From: CAWAXW01 sp963786155
GTDB lineage: Bacteria > Actinomycetota > CADDZG01 > WHSQ01
Assembly (NCBI GenBank): GCA_963786155.1
Contig: CAWAXW010000006.1
Span: 2,232,001 to 2,296,000 of the forward strand
DNA: 64,000 bases
Direction of reading: 5' to 3'
In this document: one piece after another, positions 35,963-45,634 of the stretch
Layout: each line of letters begins with the position of its first letter
Position numbering within the stretch: position 1 is the first letter of the stretch
Program-made: the position numbers and the translations under genes
The notes under the pieces: generated by a model
The model's input: the letters and a program-made list of their open reading frames with translations, nothing else
The model's database searches: none
What the model was told of the DNA's origin: nothing

Positions 35963-38220
35963 ATCAGCTCCAGCTCCTGGGCTCTGTCGAGCGCATCTGC
36001 GCGGGACGTGACATCCATCTTTCGATAGATGGCGCGGACATGGCTCTTCACCGTGTTGAGCGAGATGTAGAGCTCTGTCGCGATCTCTCGATGAGTAAGG
36101 CTCTTGGGGAGCAGCCTGAGGACGGCGAGCTCGCGGTCGGTCAGGGGCTCTCCGAACAGAGCGGGGCGCTGGGATGAGCGGCCCAAGCTGCGCTCTAGCC
36201 GCCCCAGCCGTTCCGGGATCACACCGGCGTCGGGCCTGGACTCGATGAGTGCGCGCCCCTCCCGGAGCAGGTCGCGGGCCCCTTCTTGGTCTCCCAACGC
36301 GAATCTCACGGGCGCGAGCTCGAGCAGCATCTGCATCGTGGCCCATGGGGACAGACCGGGGTGCTTGGCCCTGATCTGGAGCCCCGTTTCCAGATAGTCC
36401 CGGGCTCCATGTAGATCGCCGGAATCCGACGAGACGCGGCCCAACGCGAGGAAGACGAGCGATGCCTGGGGCACGCCCGACAGACCTTGCTGCTCCATGA
36501 GGTCTCGGGCCTCATGTGCCAATCGCTTCGCCCGCTCCTGGTCCCCTCGATCCGAGTACACCATCGCCAGCTCAGATCGCCCGACGATCTCGAGCACCGG
36601 CTGCTGGAAATGACTCGGCGCCAGGGCCTCTGTCAGGGCCGCTTCGGCCGTCTCGAGATCGCCACTCAGATAGGAGTAAGAACCCAACGCCGTTAGGGCG
36701 ACCGCCCGCCAGTAGCCCGAAGAGGACTCGAGCTCCAGCGCTCGGCGAGCATCATCGATGGCCACCGAGACTCCGCCGAGACCGAACAGGGCGGTGATCA
36801 GTGCGATCCCTGAGTCGAGCGACACGGCCCCGTCGGGAAGTGGTCCCACGACCGATCCCAATCTGGCGGATGCAACCCATCGCTCTGCCTCCTCGATCTC
36901 CCCAACGAGAGCCGAGGCCCACGCGGCGGTGAGGGAGAGCACCGGGTCTTCCGCAACCTCTTCCTCGCCCACGGCGGAGAGCCACGACCGGACCGTTTCG
37001 ATGCGACCTGCGTTCAGATACGGATACCAACTTGCGGAGATCAACTCCCTGGTTACCTCGCGATCTCCCGCCTCGACCGCGTGATGGACCGCTTCCGAGA
37101 TCAGCTTCTCCTTCGCGAACCAGTCACGGGCTCGTCTGTGGAACTCCCGCACCGAGACCCCATAGGTCCGGCGCAGCTCGCTCCTGAGCAGATCGCCGAA
37201 GAGCTGGTGGTATCGATACCACTCACGGTTCTCGTCGATCGCCACCACCAACTGATTCGAGCTTTCGAGATAGTCGATCATCGCCGCCGCTCCACTCGAC
37301 CCAACAACTGCGTCACAGAGCTCGGCATTGAAGGCGTCCAGGATCGAGGTCCTGAGCAGGAACTGCCTTACGTCGTCGGGCAAGCGAGCGAGGATCTCGG
37401 TGGTCAGGTAATCGGCGACGTGGTGATTGCTGCCGGAGAAATCCTGGATGAAGCTGTCCGCGTCGGGCCGGTCCCGAAGCGAGATCGCCGCCAGATACAA
37501 ACCCGCCGGCCAGCCTTCCGTCTGATCCGTCAGCCTTTCGACCTGTTCCCCGGTTAGCTTGCGGCCGAGAACCTGGGACATCATCGTGTCGGCGTCGTCC
37601 GCGGAGAACCGAAGCTGGGCCGCACGAACTTCGAAGATGGCACCTCCGACACGTCGGCGACCAATGTCCAGGGGCGGGTCGGCCCGACTGGAAACCACCA
37701 TCTGCATCGTTTCGGGGAGGTTGTCCAGCAGCATTATGGCCAGCTCGTGGCACCCGGCGTTCTTGATGTGATGGTAGTCGTCCAAGACCAGGACAAACGG
37801 TTGCGGCGATGTACCGAGCTCGTTCAGCAGGCGGGGGATGTGCACATGCTGCAATGTGTCCCTCGAGGGCGGTACCGCCTCCGTCCATCCACCGACCGAT
37901 GGATGGGCTCGCCGAATGGCCTCCAGTACGTAGGTCCAGAAACGGGCGGGGTCGTTGTCCACGCGGTCCAGGTTGACCCATACGAAAGGCCTGGGATCGA
38001 CGGCCTTCCACTGCAACATCAACGTCGTCTTCCCATAGCCAACGGGGGCATCGATCAGGACCAATGGCTTGCCGGCAGACGCGACCAGCCCGTCGACCAG
38101 GTCCCGGCGGATCACCCACTCACGCCGGATCGGGGGGGCGAGCAGCTTGCTTTCGAGGAACACGACCCCGGAGGGCGAGAAAACACGGGCGCGGGCGGCC
38201 GAGACGTTGCTGCCGTCCAC
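35959..38220 (-). CDS. MalT-like LuxR-family ATPase regulator
   Basis: A 753-residue LAL/MalT-type activator. NTPase domain with Walker A (DAPVGYGKTT) and Walker B-like FVLVLDDYHHI, a winged-helix-like middle (DVRQFLLRTSILDAFNAELC), TPR repeats (about 400-660) and a C-terminal LuxR HTH (LTDRELAVLRLLPKSLTHRE, then SLNTVKSHVRAIYRKM). Such proteins form ligand- and ATP-dependent activators. GTG 38220 follows GAGGGGG. Neighbours are small membrane proteins, so its regulon is not evident. Confidence 0.9.
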   Translation of the reverse strand: MDGSNVSAARARVFSPSGVVFLESKLLAPPIRREWVIRRDLVDGLVASAGKPLVLIDAPVGYGKTTLMLQWKAVDPRPFVWVNLDRVDNDPARFWTYVLEAIRRAHPSVGGWTEAVPPSRDTLQHVHIPRLLNELGTSPQPFVLVLDDYHHIKNAGCHELAIMLLDNLPETMQMVVSSRADPPLDIGRRRVGGAIFEVRAAQLRFSADDADTMMSQVLGRKLTGEQVERLTDQTEGWPAGLYLAAISLRDRPDADSFIQDFSGSNHHVADYLTTEILARLPDDVRQFLLRTSILDAFNAELCDAVVGSSGAAAMIDYLESSNQLVVAIDENREWYRYHQLFGDLLRSELRRTYGVSVREFHRRARDWFAKEKLISEAVHHAVEAGDREVTRELISASWYPYLNAGRIETVRSWLSAVGEEEVAEDPVLSLTAAWASALVGEIEEAERWVASARLGSVVGPLPDGAVSLDSGIALITALFGLGGVSVAIDDARRALELESSSGYWRAVALTALGSYSYLSGDLETAEAALTEALAPSHFQQPVLEIVGRSELAMVYSDRGDQERAKRLAHEARDLMEQQGLSGVPQASLVFLALGRVSSDSGDLHGARDYLETGLQIRAKHPGLSPWATMQMLLELAPVRFALGDQEGARDLLREGRALIESRPDAGVIPERLGRLERSLGRSSQRPALFGEPLTDRELAVLRLLPKSLTHREIATELYISLNTVKSHVRAIYRKMDVTSRADALDRAQELELI

Positions 38221-38389
38221 GCACTACCCCCTCTCCTCGAGGGATCACGTGTCGCCCAGCGGTCATCCCGGCCAGCGCCACATTGTGAGCTTGGGTTGCC
38301 TCGTGGATAGACAACCACCGTAGGCGCGCGGGCACAAGGGGGGAAACCGGTCGAATCGGCCCCCCCTGAATCCCCGGCGAGGGGCTTAC

Positions 38390-38803
38390 TTACCTGAAGT
38401 TGGCCGCATCCCTTCCGTGCACGGTCAGGGCCCAGATCACTGCTACATCTAGGGCGAGGATCGTGATGGACCAGAAGGGCTGGTAAGGGATGAACCCAAA
38501 ATTCGCGATCCCGCTTGCGACCGCCATGATGACTCCGATCGTGCGAGCCCAGACGGCCCCCTGGAAAAGCCCGTATGCAGCCACGAAGACCACGACACCA
38601 GCCAGTAAGTGGAGCCAGCCCCAGACCGTCACGTCGAACTCCAAGAGGAATTCGTGGGCGACCACCAGGAAATCGTCCTGGAAGATGCCCGAAAGCCCGA
38701 TGATGGCGTGGAACATGCCCACCATCATCATTATGAAGGCGGCAAATCCGGTAAAACCGACCGCTACACCACTCGGCGGTTGCGAATCCGGCGTCGTTGC
38801 CAT
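38390..38803 (-). CDS. DUF7144-family four-TM membrane protein
   Basis: A 137-residue protein with four hydrophobic segments. Typical features: GFAAFIMMMVGMFHAIIGLSG, then WGWLHLLAGVVVFVAAYGLF, VWARTIGVIMA and FWSITILALDVAVIWALTVHG. This actinobacterial family often sits next to stress or envelope genes; its role is unknown. It lies just downstream of a 77-aa protein on the same strand. Confidence 0.8.
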   Translation of the reverse strand: MATTPDSQPPSGVAVGFTGFAAFIMMMVGMFHAIIGLSGIFQDDFLVVAHEFLLEFDVTVWGWLHLLAGVVVFVAAYGLFQGAVWARTIGVIMAVASGIANFGFIPYQPFWSITILALDVAVIWALTVHGRDAANFR

Positions 38804-38843
38804 GAGGCTTCCTCTCTCTCAGCCAGTCCTGATATCGGCATAG

Positions 38844-39077
38844 TTAACCATTCGGATCGAGCTCTTCCACGTTTATGACCTCGATCGCGAAATCGCGCAA
38901 CCTGTCGAGGAGGCCGTACAACTCCGAGGCGTCGGCAACATCCGCCGTAAGGATGGTGTTGCCAAGATGTGGCTGAGCCGCCATCTCCTCGAAAGCCGTT
39001 TCCAACAGTTCCCCGAACTCGCCTCTCACCACGATCCGGTAGCGCTTCCTCCCGGCAACATCGTTGCGATCGGTCAT
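38844..39077 (-). CDS. Small conserved-type protein of unknown function (77 aa)
   Basis: MTDRNDVAGRKRYRIVVRGE, then FGELLETAFEEMA, LTADVADASELYGLLDRLRD and a C-terminal IEVINVEELDP. The alternating strands and helices suggest a small ferredoxin-like or BON-like alpha/beta fold. ATG 39077 or TTG 39083 could start it, both served by AAGGAGG at 39088. Probably co-transcribed with the DUF7144 gene. Confidence 0.65.
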   Translation of the reverse strand: MTDRNDVAGRKRYRIVVRGEFGELLETAFEEMAAQPHLGNTILTADVADASELYGLLDRLRDFAIEVINVEELDPNG

Positions 39078-39166
39078 GGTCAATCGGTCCTCCTTGGGAC
39101 CAGTTCTTCTCGTCAGCCCCCACCGTCCTCTGGGGAGAGAGAGCGCGCCTCACCCTCCGTCCGTGT

Positions 39167-39178
39167 TCACCTGGGTGA
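39167..39178. promoter_or_regulatory. Palindrome TCACCTGGGTGA, copy 2
   Basis: Identical 12-mer to that at 34605, in the divergent gap between the 77-aa protein and the CYTH gene. A related 13-mer lies 15 bases downstream, giving two sites in this promoter region. Confidence 0.5.
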
Positions 39179-39193
39179 CGCTGTTCCTTGGAA

Positions 39194-39206
39194 TCACCCC
39201 GGGTGA
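39194..39206. promoter_or_regulatory. Palindrome TCACCCCGGGTGA, variant copy
   Basis: Inverted repeat TCACCC-C-GGGTGA followed after 10 bases by TGGGCGATGC and then CATCCCCC, the same order and spacing as at 34605. It lies 75 bp before the CYTH start. Confidence 0.5.
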
Positions 39207-39280
39207 GATGGCTGAATGGGCGATGCACCCCGGTCCCATCCCCCTAGTCTGATAACAGCGCCGGATACAAGGAGAGGATG

Positions 39281-40066
39281 ATGTCCACGGCCAAGCCGCC
39301 GCGAAAGCTCTCGGACAAGCAGCTCGAAGAACTGTTGAGTCTGGTCAAGGATGCCGACAGCGTTGAGCTCAAGCTCACCGTGCCGGCGACGGACCACCGC
39401 TCAGTCGTGAAGTCGCTGGACATGGATCCGCTCGACGCTCAGATAAGGCAGGTGTTCTTCTTCGACACACCCGACTTGACCCTGAACTCCCACGGCGTCG
39501 TGGTTCGAGGCCGACGGGTTCAGAGGAGGGGTGACGATTCGGTCATTAAGCGGCGCCCCGTCGTCCCAACTGAGTTGTCGGCCAAGCAGCGGAAATCGCC
39601 CAACTTCGTCGTGGAGGTCGACGCGATGCCCGGCGGGTACGTCTGCTCCGCTTCGTTCAAGGGGGCCCATGGCCCGACGGCGGTCACGGACGTGGCGTCG
39701 GGGCGCGAGCCGACGAGGTCCCTCTTCTCCAAGGAGCAGAGACAGTTCTACGCGGACCATGCCCCCGAGGGGGTGGGGTTGGATGATCTCTCGATCCTTG
39801 GACCGATCACCGTGCTCAAGCTCAAGTTCAGGCCGAAGGAGCTGAAAAGGAAGGTCGTGGCGGAGCTGTGGTTCTACCCGGACGGGTCCCGGATCCTGGA
39901 GCTGTCGACCAAGTGCCTTCCGGGAGAAGGTATACAGGTCGCCGGCGAGACGAGGGACTTCCTTTCAAAGAACGGTGTTGACCTATCCGGTCAGCAGCAA
40001 ACGAAGACCAAGACCGCCCTTGATTTCTTCTCTCGTCAGTTGAAGCAGGAAACCGCGGAGCACTAG
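39281..40066 (+). CDS. CYTH-domain protein
   Basis: About 261 residues. The opening has the CYTH ExExK-like start (VELKLTVPA), FFDTPDLTLNSHGVVVRGR, the DSVIKRRPV strand and, in the second half, LKLKFRPKELKRKVVAELWF. These charged strands line the triphosphate tunnel of CYTH enzymes (thiamine triphosphatase, class IV adenylyl cyclase). The first motif is ELK rather than a full ExExK, so activity is uncertain. ATG 39281 is chosen over the adjacent 39278 for spacing to GGAG. Followed after 11 bp by a SHOCT protein. Confidence 0.72.
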   Translation: MSTAKPPRKLSDKQLEELLSLVKDADSVELKLTVPATDHRSVVKSLDMDPLDAQIRQVFFFDTPDLTLNSHGVVVRGRRVQRRGDDSVIKRRPVVPTELSAKQRKSPNFVVEVDAMPGGYVCSASFKGAHGPTAVTDVASGREPTRSLFSKEQRQFYADHAPEGVGLDDLSILGPITVLKLKFRPKELKRKVVAELWFYPDGSRILELSTKCLPGEGIQVAGETRDFLSKNGVDLSGQQQTKTKTALDFFSRQLKQETAEH

Positions 40067-40077
40067 AAGGGAGCAGC

Positions 40078-40422
40078 ATGGATTGGGATTTCGGTGACGT
40101 CTTCTTAGCGATGATCACGTTCTACTTCTGGTTCCTGTTCATATGGATGTTCGTCGGGGTGTTTGCAGACATCTTCCGGCGGCGTGATCTCTCGGGAGTG
40201 GCCAAGGCTGGATGGCTCATGCTGGTCGTTCTCCTGCCCTTCTTGGGGATCTTGATCTACATGCTCACTCGGCCCCCGCCCACGGCCGAGGAGATAGAGG
40301 CGATGACCCCTCCGAGCGGCAAGTCCACGGCAGACGAACTAGCCACGCTCGCGGAGCTCAAAGAGAAGGGTTCGATCACGGCCGAGGAGTTCGACAAGCT
40401 CAAGGCCAAGGCGATCGCTTAA
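40078..40422 (+). CDS. PLDc_N / SHOCT-domain membrane protein
   Basis: A 114-residue protein. Two hydrophobic segments (FLAMITFYFWFLFIWMFVGV and WLMLVVLLPFLGILIYML) form a PLDc_N-like hairpin. The C-terminal SHOCT motif reads LATLAELKEKGSITAEEFDKLKAK. SHOCT modules are thought to mediate oligomerisation. GGGAGC precedes ATG 40078. Likely in one operon with the CYTH gene. Confidence 0.85.
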   Translation: MDWDFGDVFLAMITFYFWFLFIWMFVGVFADIFRRRDLSGVAKAGWLMLVVLLPFLGILIYMLTRPPPTAEEIEAMTPPSGKSTADELATLAELKEKGSITAEEFDKLKAKAIA

Positions 40423-40436
40423 GGATCCACCGCTTA

Positions 40437-41033
40437 TTAAGGGCCGGTTGGGGGGACGGTCCCGTCACGAACCGTGACCGACCCCTCAACGCGGCTCTCG
40501 CTGATCGAGACGGTGCGCGAGGTCAGCGCCAAGAGGTCCCCGATCCGATTCTTTGTCCGGACGTTGCCCACGTGGACGACGCGCGTCCCGGCTAGATGGT
40601 CGTGCCAGGCCCGTCGCCTGTCGTCCACCAGGACCCAGAAGAACCCGGCTCCCAGCATCAGCGTAGACAGTAGATAGCCGGCCAACCGCAGGAACGACTT
40701 CCCCAGCGATACCCGCCCACCATCGTTGGAAACGACGCGAAGCCCCATAATGGCCTTGCCTGGGGTTCGTCCCGTAAGGGTCCAGCTCAACACGCTGTAG
40801 AGGACCACGAAGAGGACGCCTCCGATGGAGACCGCGATCGCGGCCCACGCGTCCCGGCGCGGTTCCAGAGAGAGATGGATCAGAGACGAGATCGACGACA
40901 GCGCCAGCGTAGCCAGCGCGATCGAGACCGCCACGATCCCCGCGTCGATGCCGAGCGCAACAGCCCGGGTCGCGAAGCCCGCCTCGGTCGGGACGAGAGC
41001 CGGACCAGCCGACTCGTCAGGTGGGCTGGACAT
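40437..41033 (-). CDS. RDD-family membrane protein
   Basis: About 198 residues with three or four hydrophobic segments. RDD marks: FATRAVALGIDAGIVAVSIA near the N-terminus (R and D of the motif), then TGRTPGKAIMGLRVVSNDGG and WVLVDDRRRAWHDHLAGTRVV near the C-terminus. Members have been linked to transport, but the role is open. The start overlaps the previous gene by 17 bp. Confidence 0.85.
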   Translation of the reverse strand: MSSPPDESAGPALVPTEAGFATRAVALGIDAGIVAVSIALATLALSSISSLIHLSLEPRRDAWAAIAVSIGGVLFVVLYSVLSWTLTGRTPGKAIMGLRVVSNDGGRVSLGKSFLRLAGYLLSTLMLGAGFFWVLVDDRRRAWHDHLAGTRVVHVGNVRTKNRIGDLLALTSRTVSISESRVEGSVTVRDGTVPPTGP

Positions 41034-41688
41034 CGGGCTGCGTCAGGGGCCGCGGTCTGCCTCGCCTGAATATGGCCCGGGCGATGTTCTCGAGACGGGT
41101 GTCGGCCTCTTTCGCGATCCCCCGCACCTCGTCGACCGCCGCCTCGGCGGCACCCATCGATTCCGCGCGCAGCACCTCCCGCACCTTTTCGCTGTGCGCC
41201 ACCCCTTCGACGGCCCGAACGGTCACCTCACCGATCGAGACCTCGGTGACGCCCCGGAACGCGGAGTCGGCAAGCGAGCGAGCCTTGGCTTCCTGCTCCT
41301 TACCGACTTCGACCAGGTGCGCGAGCTGCCTTTCGACGGGGGCGGAGATCGGCGACAGGAGCCCCCAGATCCCGGCCCCGACTTTTGTGGCGCCGGTCGA
41401 ATCGGCCACAGATCGGGTGAGGTGAAGGCCGGCCGAGGTGGCGCGCCCAAGCTGTCTCATGGATCGAACGGCGATCCGCTCGCCTTCGAAAATGAGTCCT
41501 ACGGTCGCATAACGGAGGGGTGATCCTCCCTCCACCGGTGCGGCCGGCGGCTCGGCGGCGCGGGTCTCGAGCCCACGCATCGACTCTGCCAATACGTCCC
41601 GCCCAAACAGCGCGGCCCCGAGAACGAGTGAAGAAAGAGGCCCAACGGCCTCGTCGCCTCGCTTCTCGAGCGGCGCAGATCCCGGCAT
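41017..41688 (-). CDS. Hypothetical protein with long helical C-terminus
   Basis: About 223 residues, mostly helical, rich in Ala/Glu/Arg. An N-terminal moderately hydrophobic stretch (SSLVLGAALFGRDVLAESM) precedes amphipathic helices (KEQEAKARSLADSAFRGVTE, AAVDEVRGIAKEADTRLENI). No known domain is recognised. It lies between an MFS exporter (stop 11 bp upstream) and RDD gene (17-bp overlap), so it is probably part of that operon. Confidence 0.6.
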   Translation of the reverse strand: MPGSAPLEKRGDEAVGPLSSLVLGAALFGRDVLAESMRGLETRAAEPPAAPVEGGSPLRYATVGLIFEGERIAVRSMRQLGRATSAGLHLTRSVADSTGATKVGAGIWGLLSPISAPVERQLAHLVEVGKEQEAKARSLADSAFRGVTEVSIGEVTVRAVEGVAHSEKVREVLRAESMGAAEAAVDEVRGIAKEADTRLENIARAIFRRGRPRPLTQPDVQPT

Positions 41689-41698
41689 GGCCTCCAGT

Positions 41699-43300
41699 CT
41701 AGGTATCTGGAGGCGCTTTACCTAGCCCTTTCGCCATCTCTTGTCGGGCGGAATTTCGGATCCCGAAGCCGTTGACCGCCGAGCCGGCGAGCAACAAGCC
41801 CGCGGCCACGAACATCGCGAGGTGGAACGCCTCGGTGGAGGCCTCCCGAGCGGCGTCCTGGACCTCCTCTGGAACCTCATCGGACGGCTGATTGAGGGGT
41901 GCCACCTCTTCGCGGAACTCCGGAGAACCCACGTCCACGCCCGGAACCTGTTGACCGATCGTCGCGTAGAAGGCCGAGGTGACCGCAACGAAGATCAGCG
42001 CGTTGACCAGCGGAGACCCAACGCGGGAGATCGCGTTGTTGATGGCAGATGCAACGCCCGAGTTCCGCTCCGGAACGGATGTCATGAGAGCCGTCGTCAA
42101 GGGGGCCACCATGATGCAGAGCCCGATACCGAAGATGATGAAACCCGGCAACAGGTCCTTGAAGTAGTCGGCCGGCGGCACGACCGACGAGGAGTCGCCG
42201 CCAAGCACCCAGGCCTCGCTCCCGGCCGGGATGCGCGCGAACCAGATGAGACCGACCGACATGATCGCCGGTCCCACGCACATGAAAAGCCGGGGGCCAA
42301 AGCGCGCCGCGAGGGCTCCGAAACGCGTTGAGAACAGGACCAGGAAAAGAGAAGCCGGTATGCCGGCGACCCCGGCAGCCTGTTCGGTGTAACCGAGCGT
42401 CCCGATCAGGAAGATTCCGAGGAAAGTCAACGTGACGTACAGCGCCCCATAGATGACGAAGGTAGAGATGTTGGTGATCGTGAAGTTCCTGGACTTGAAT
42501 AACTCGGGCGGAACGAGAGGATCGCGCCGATGGATCATGAGGAACGGGAAGGCGACCACCGCGATCGCCCCGATCACAAGAGGGATGAGTGCGCTGGGCT
42601 CGGTCCATCCATGCTGCTGACCGCGGATCGTCCCGAATGACAACCCGCCAACTGCCAACGCGATGACGGCCGATCCCAGCCAGTCGAAACGTCCGGTCGC
42701 TTCCTCGTCTCTTGACTCGGGCACGTATCGGATCGTCGCCACATAGGCGATGAGCAAGAAGGGGAGGTTGATCAGGAACGCGGCCCGCCAGGAGACCGAG
42801 TTCACCAGCACGCCGCCCAAGAAAGGGCCCAGGATCGTCGTCGCGGCGGACGCGCCCGCCCACAGCCCGAACGCGCGCCCTTGCGCCTCTCCGTGGAACG
42901 ACGCCGTGATGATGGCAAGGGACCCGGGAACGAGCAGCGCGCCCGTGGCTCCTTGCAGAACTCGACCGATGATGAGGAACTCCATCGTCGGAGCGATCCC
43001 ACACAACAGGGACGTCGCGGCGAAACCGATCAAACCGATCGCGAACATCCGCTTGCGGCCGTAGTAATCGCTCAACGCGCCCGCGAGGATCAGGAGGGCG
43101 CTCAACGTCACGAAGTAGCCGTTCGCAACGTAAGACTGAGCCTCGAGCGTGCTCAGCAGATCGGATTGAAGCTCTTCCCCGATCCTCGGCAGCGCGAGGT
43201 TCACGACCGAGGTGTCGAGGAACACGATCCCCGACCCGAGGACGACCGCGACGAGCGTCCACCTCTGTTGCTTCGGCGTCAGCTCGGTGGCCTGGGCCAC
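41699..43300 (-). CDS. DHA2-family (EmrB/QacA-type) MFS exporter
   Basis: A 533-residue, 14-segment MFS transporter. Motif C-like WRAAFLINLPFLLIAY and the motif A loop GALSDYYGRKRMF are present, with LDTSVVNLALPRIGEEL at the start as in QacA/EmrB (DxxxVNxALP). A C-terminal periplasmic-type loop (GQQVPGVDVGSPEF...) precedes the last segment. Likely drug or metabolite:proton antiporter. Lies 22 bp after an MMPL exporter on the same strand, suggesting joint export. Confidence 0.88.
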   Translation of the reverse strand: MAQATELTPKQQRWTLVAVVLGSGIVFLDTSVVNLALPRIGEELQSDLLSTLEAQSYVANGYFVTLSALLILAGALSDYYGRKRMFAIGLIGFAATSLLCGIAPTMEFLIIGRVLQGATGALLVPGSLAIITASFHGEAQGRAFGLWAGASAATTILGPFLGGVLVNSVSWRAAFLINLPFLLIAYVATIRYVPESRDEEATGRFDWLGSAVIALAVGGLSFGTIRGQQHGWTEPSALIPLVIGAIAVVAFPFLMIHRRDPLVPPELFKSRNFTITNISTFVIYGALYVTLTFLGIFLIGTLGYTEQAAGVAGIPASLFLVLFSTRFGALAARFGPRLFMCVGPAIMSVGLIWFARIPAGSEAWVLGGDSSSVVPPADYFKDLLPGFIIFGIGLCIMVAPLTTALMTSVPERNSGVASAINNAISRVGSPLVNALIFVAVTSAFYATIGQQVPGVDVGSPEFREEVAPLNQPSDEVPEEVQDAAREASTEAFHLAMFVAAGLLLAGSAVNGFGIRNSARQEMAKGLGKAPPDT

Positions 43301-43322
43301 CTCTTAGTGACTCAGCACTGGC

Positions 43323-45492
43323 TCAGGAACCACCCCCGGCGCTGGCGGGCTCCGTTGCGGAAGCCGGCGGCTCGATGGAGATCTTCGGGACGATGCGCGC
43401 CAGCCAGTTCGGGAACCACCAGTTCGCATCTCCCAATAGCTCCATCGTCGCGGGCACGAGAACCATCCTCACGATCGTCGCGTCGATGAAGATCGCCACG
43501 GCCAAGCCGAGCCCGAACAGCTGGATGGCCCGCTCGTCGAACCCGATCACGAACGAGAGGAACACCGCGACCATGATCGCTGCAGCCGCCGTGATCACCC
43601 TGGCGGTCGCTGCCAGCCCGTTCGCGACCGAACGCGCGTTGTCGCCGGTGCGGACGTATTCCTCCCGTATCCGGGACAACAGGAAGATCTCGTAGTCCAT
43701 GGAGAGGCCGAACAGGATGGTGAAGAGCATCATCGGGACCCAGGACTCGATGGGACCGGTCGTCTCGAGCCCGATGACGTCCTTGCCCCACCCCCACTGG
43801 AAGATCGCGACCACCACGCCGTAAGCCGCGCCGATCGACAGCAGGTTCATGATGACGGCCTTGAGCGGCACGACCACCGAGCGGAACACGCCGACGAGCA
43901 AGAGGAACGACAGGATGAGCACGACGCCGATCAGGTAAGGCAATCGCTTGCCGCTAACGTCGGCGAAGTCGATCGATCCCGCGGTCAGGCCCCCGACGTG
44001 AACCGTCGTCCCCGTTCCATCGAGCGCTTGCGGGATCACCTCCTCGCGCAGCTCTTTGACAAGTGCAGTCGTGTCTTCGTCCTGAGGCGAGGTTGCGGGG
44101 AACACGAGCATCACGGCGGTGTCCCCTTCGGGGCCCACGACCGGTGGCACGACGCCGGCGACACCCTCGTAGGTCTGTAGTTCCTCGCCGAGGGCTTCGA
44201 GCGCGGCCACGTCACCATCGCCGGGCAACTCGGCCGCGAATAAGAGCGGGCCGTTAAAGCCGGGCCCGAAGCCTTGGGACAGAAGGTCGTAGGCCCGGCG
44301 GCTCGAGCGCGTGGTCTCGCCGCTCCCCGCGTCCGCGAAACCCAGCCGGATCGAGAACAGCGGGAGCGCGAGGACGATCAGTATCAGGAAGCCGATGATC
44401 GCGATGGGCCAGGGCCGGCGTTGGATGATGCGGCTCCACCGGTACGCCATCGCTTCCTTCGGGGACTTCTCCTTGTCCCTGTGCATGAAGCGAGGCACGT
44501 GAAGCCTGTCGATGTTCTTGCCCACGAATCCAAGGATGCTCGGCAGCAATGTGATGGATGCCAGCATGACCACGAGTACCGCGTAGGCCCCCGCGACCGC
44601 GACACCCTGAACGAAGCTGAAGCCCATCACGAGGATCCCCAGGAACGAGATCACTACCGTCAGGCCGGCGAACACGACTGCACGGCCGGCGGTGGTGATC
44701 GCGACCAACGTCGCCGGCTCGGGCTCCATCCCCTCTTGCAAGTGCTGGCGGTACCTCGTGACGATGAACAGCGAGTAGTCGATACCGACCCCGATACCGA
44801 TCATCGACGCGAGCTGCGGGGCGAAGTCCGGTACCGAAACGAAGTTGGCGCTCAGGAAAAGCAAGGCGATGCTGATCCCGATCCCGAATATGGCGGTCAC
44901 AAGGGGTAAGAACGCGGCCAGGACCGAGCCGAAAGTGATCAGCAAGATGATGATGGCTGCCAGGAAGCCGACGGACTCGGCCCCTCCCGGCTCCTCGAAC
45001 TCGGAGAACACGACGACGTTCCCGCCGAGCTCGATGATGAGCCCATCCCCGGCTGCCTCCTCGGCAACCGCCTTCATGTCCTCGATCTGAGTCGATCTCG
45101 ATATCACTGCCGAGGACATCGAACTGGATGGTCGCGAAACCGATGGTCCCATCTTGCGAGACGTTCTGTTGGAGATCGCTCTCGATGGCGGCTACGTGAG
45201 GGAACTCCGCCAGCTCGTCGAGCACCTCATCGATCCGAGCCTGGATCGCCGGATCGTCCAAACCTTGCTCGGCCTTGAAGACGACGTCTGCCGTGTCTCC
45301 CGAGCGTTCGGCGAATCGCTCCTCGAGCAGGTCGAAGGCTTCCTGCGATTCCGTGCCGGGTAACGAGAAGTCCGACGAGTAATCACCACCCGCGGCGGAA
45401 GCTGCGAAGTTGAAACCGATCAGCGAAACGATCCACAGCCCGAGCATCGCCCAACGATGGCGATAGCTCCATCGAGCGAACTTTTCCAGCAT
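43323..45492 (-). CDS. MMPL/RND-family exporter, one frameshift
   Basis: Two MMPL repeats. The N-terminus (FARWSYRHRWAMLGLWIVSL) and first periplasmic loop are in one frame; near 45095 the frame changes and continues with IEDMKAVAEEAAGDGL. The core includes GIGVGIDYSLFIVTRYRQHL in the first repeat and LFGLSMDYEIFLLSRIREEY in the second, with the Asp-Tyr pairs typical of proton-driven MMPL proteins that export lipids or hydrophobic compounds. Repaired length is about 722 residues. No associated TetR gene is adjacent. Confidence 0.86.
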
Positions 45493-45634
45493 TAGGTGCC
45501 TCTCCCTCCTTAGGTTCTCGCGACGCTACTACCGCCTCATTCGTCCCCCTTGCAAAACCGAAAAGGCGAGCCGAGCCTTCCCATTGCTGGCTTGGGAGAA
45601 TTAACCTGCCCTCCTGACTCACGAAAGGACGTTC

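Noticed and set aside
41877..43262. Minus-strand frame of 461 codons
   Set aside because: Shadow of the MFS exporter in a shifted frame, Arg/Gly-rich with no family signature.
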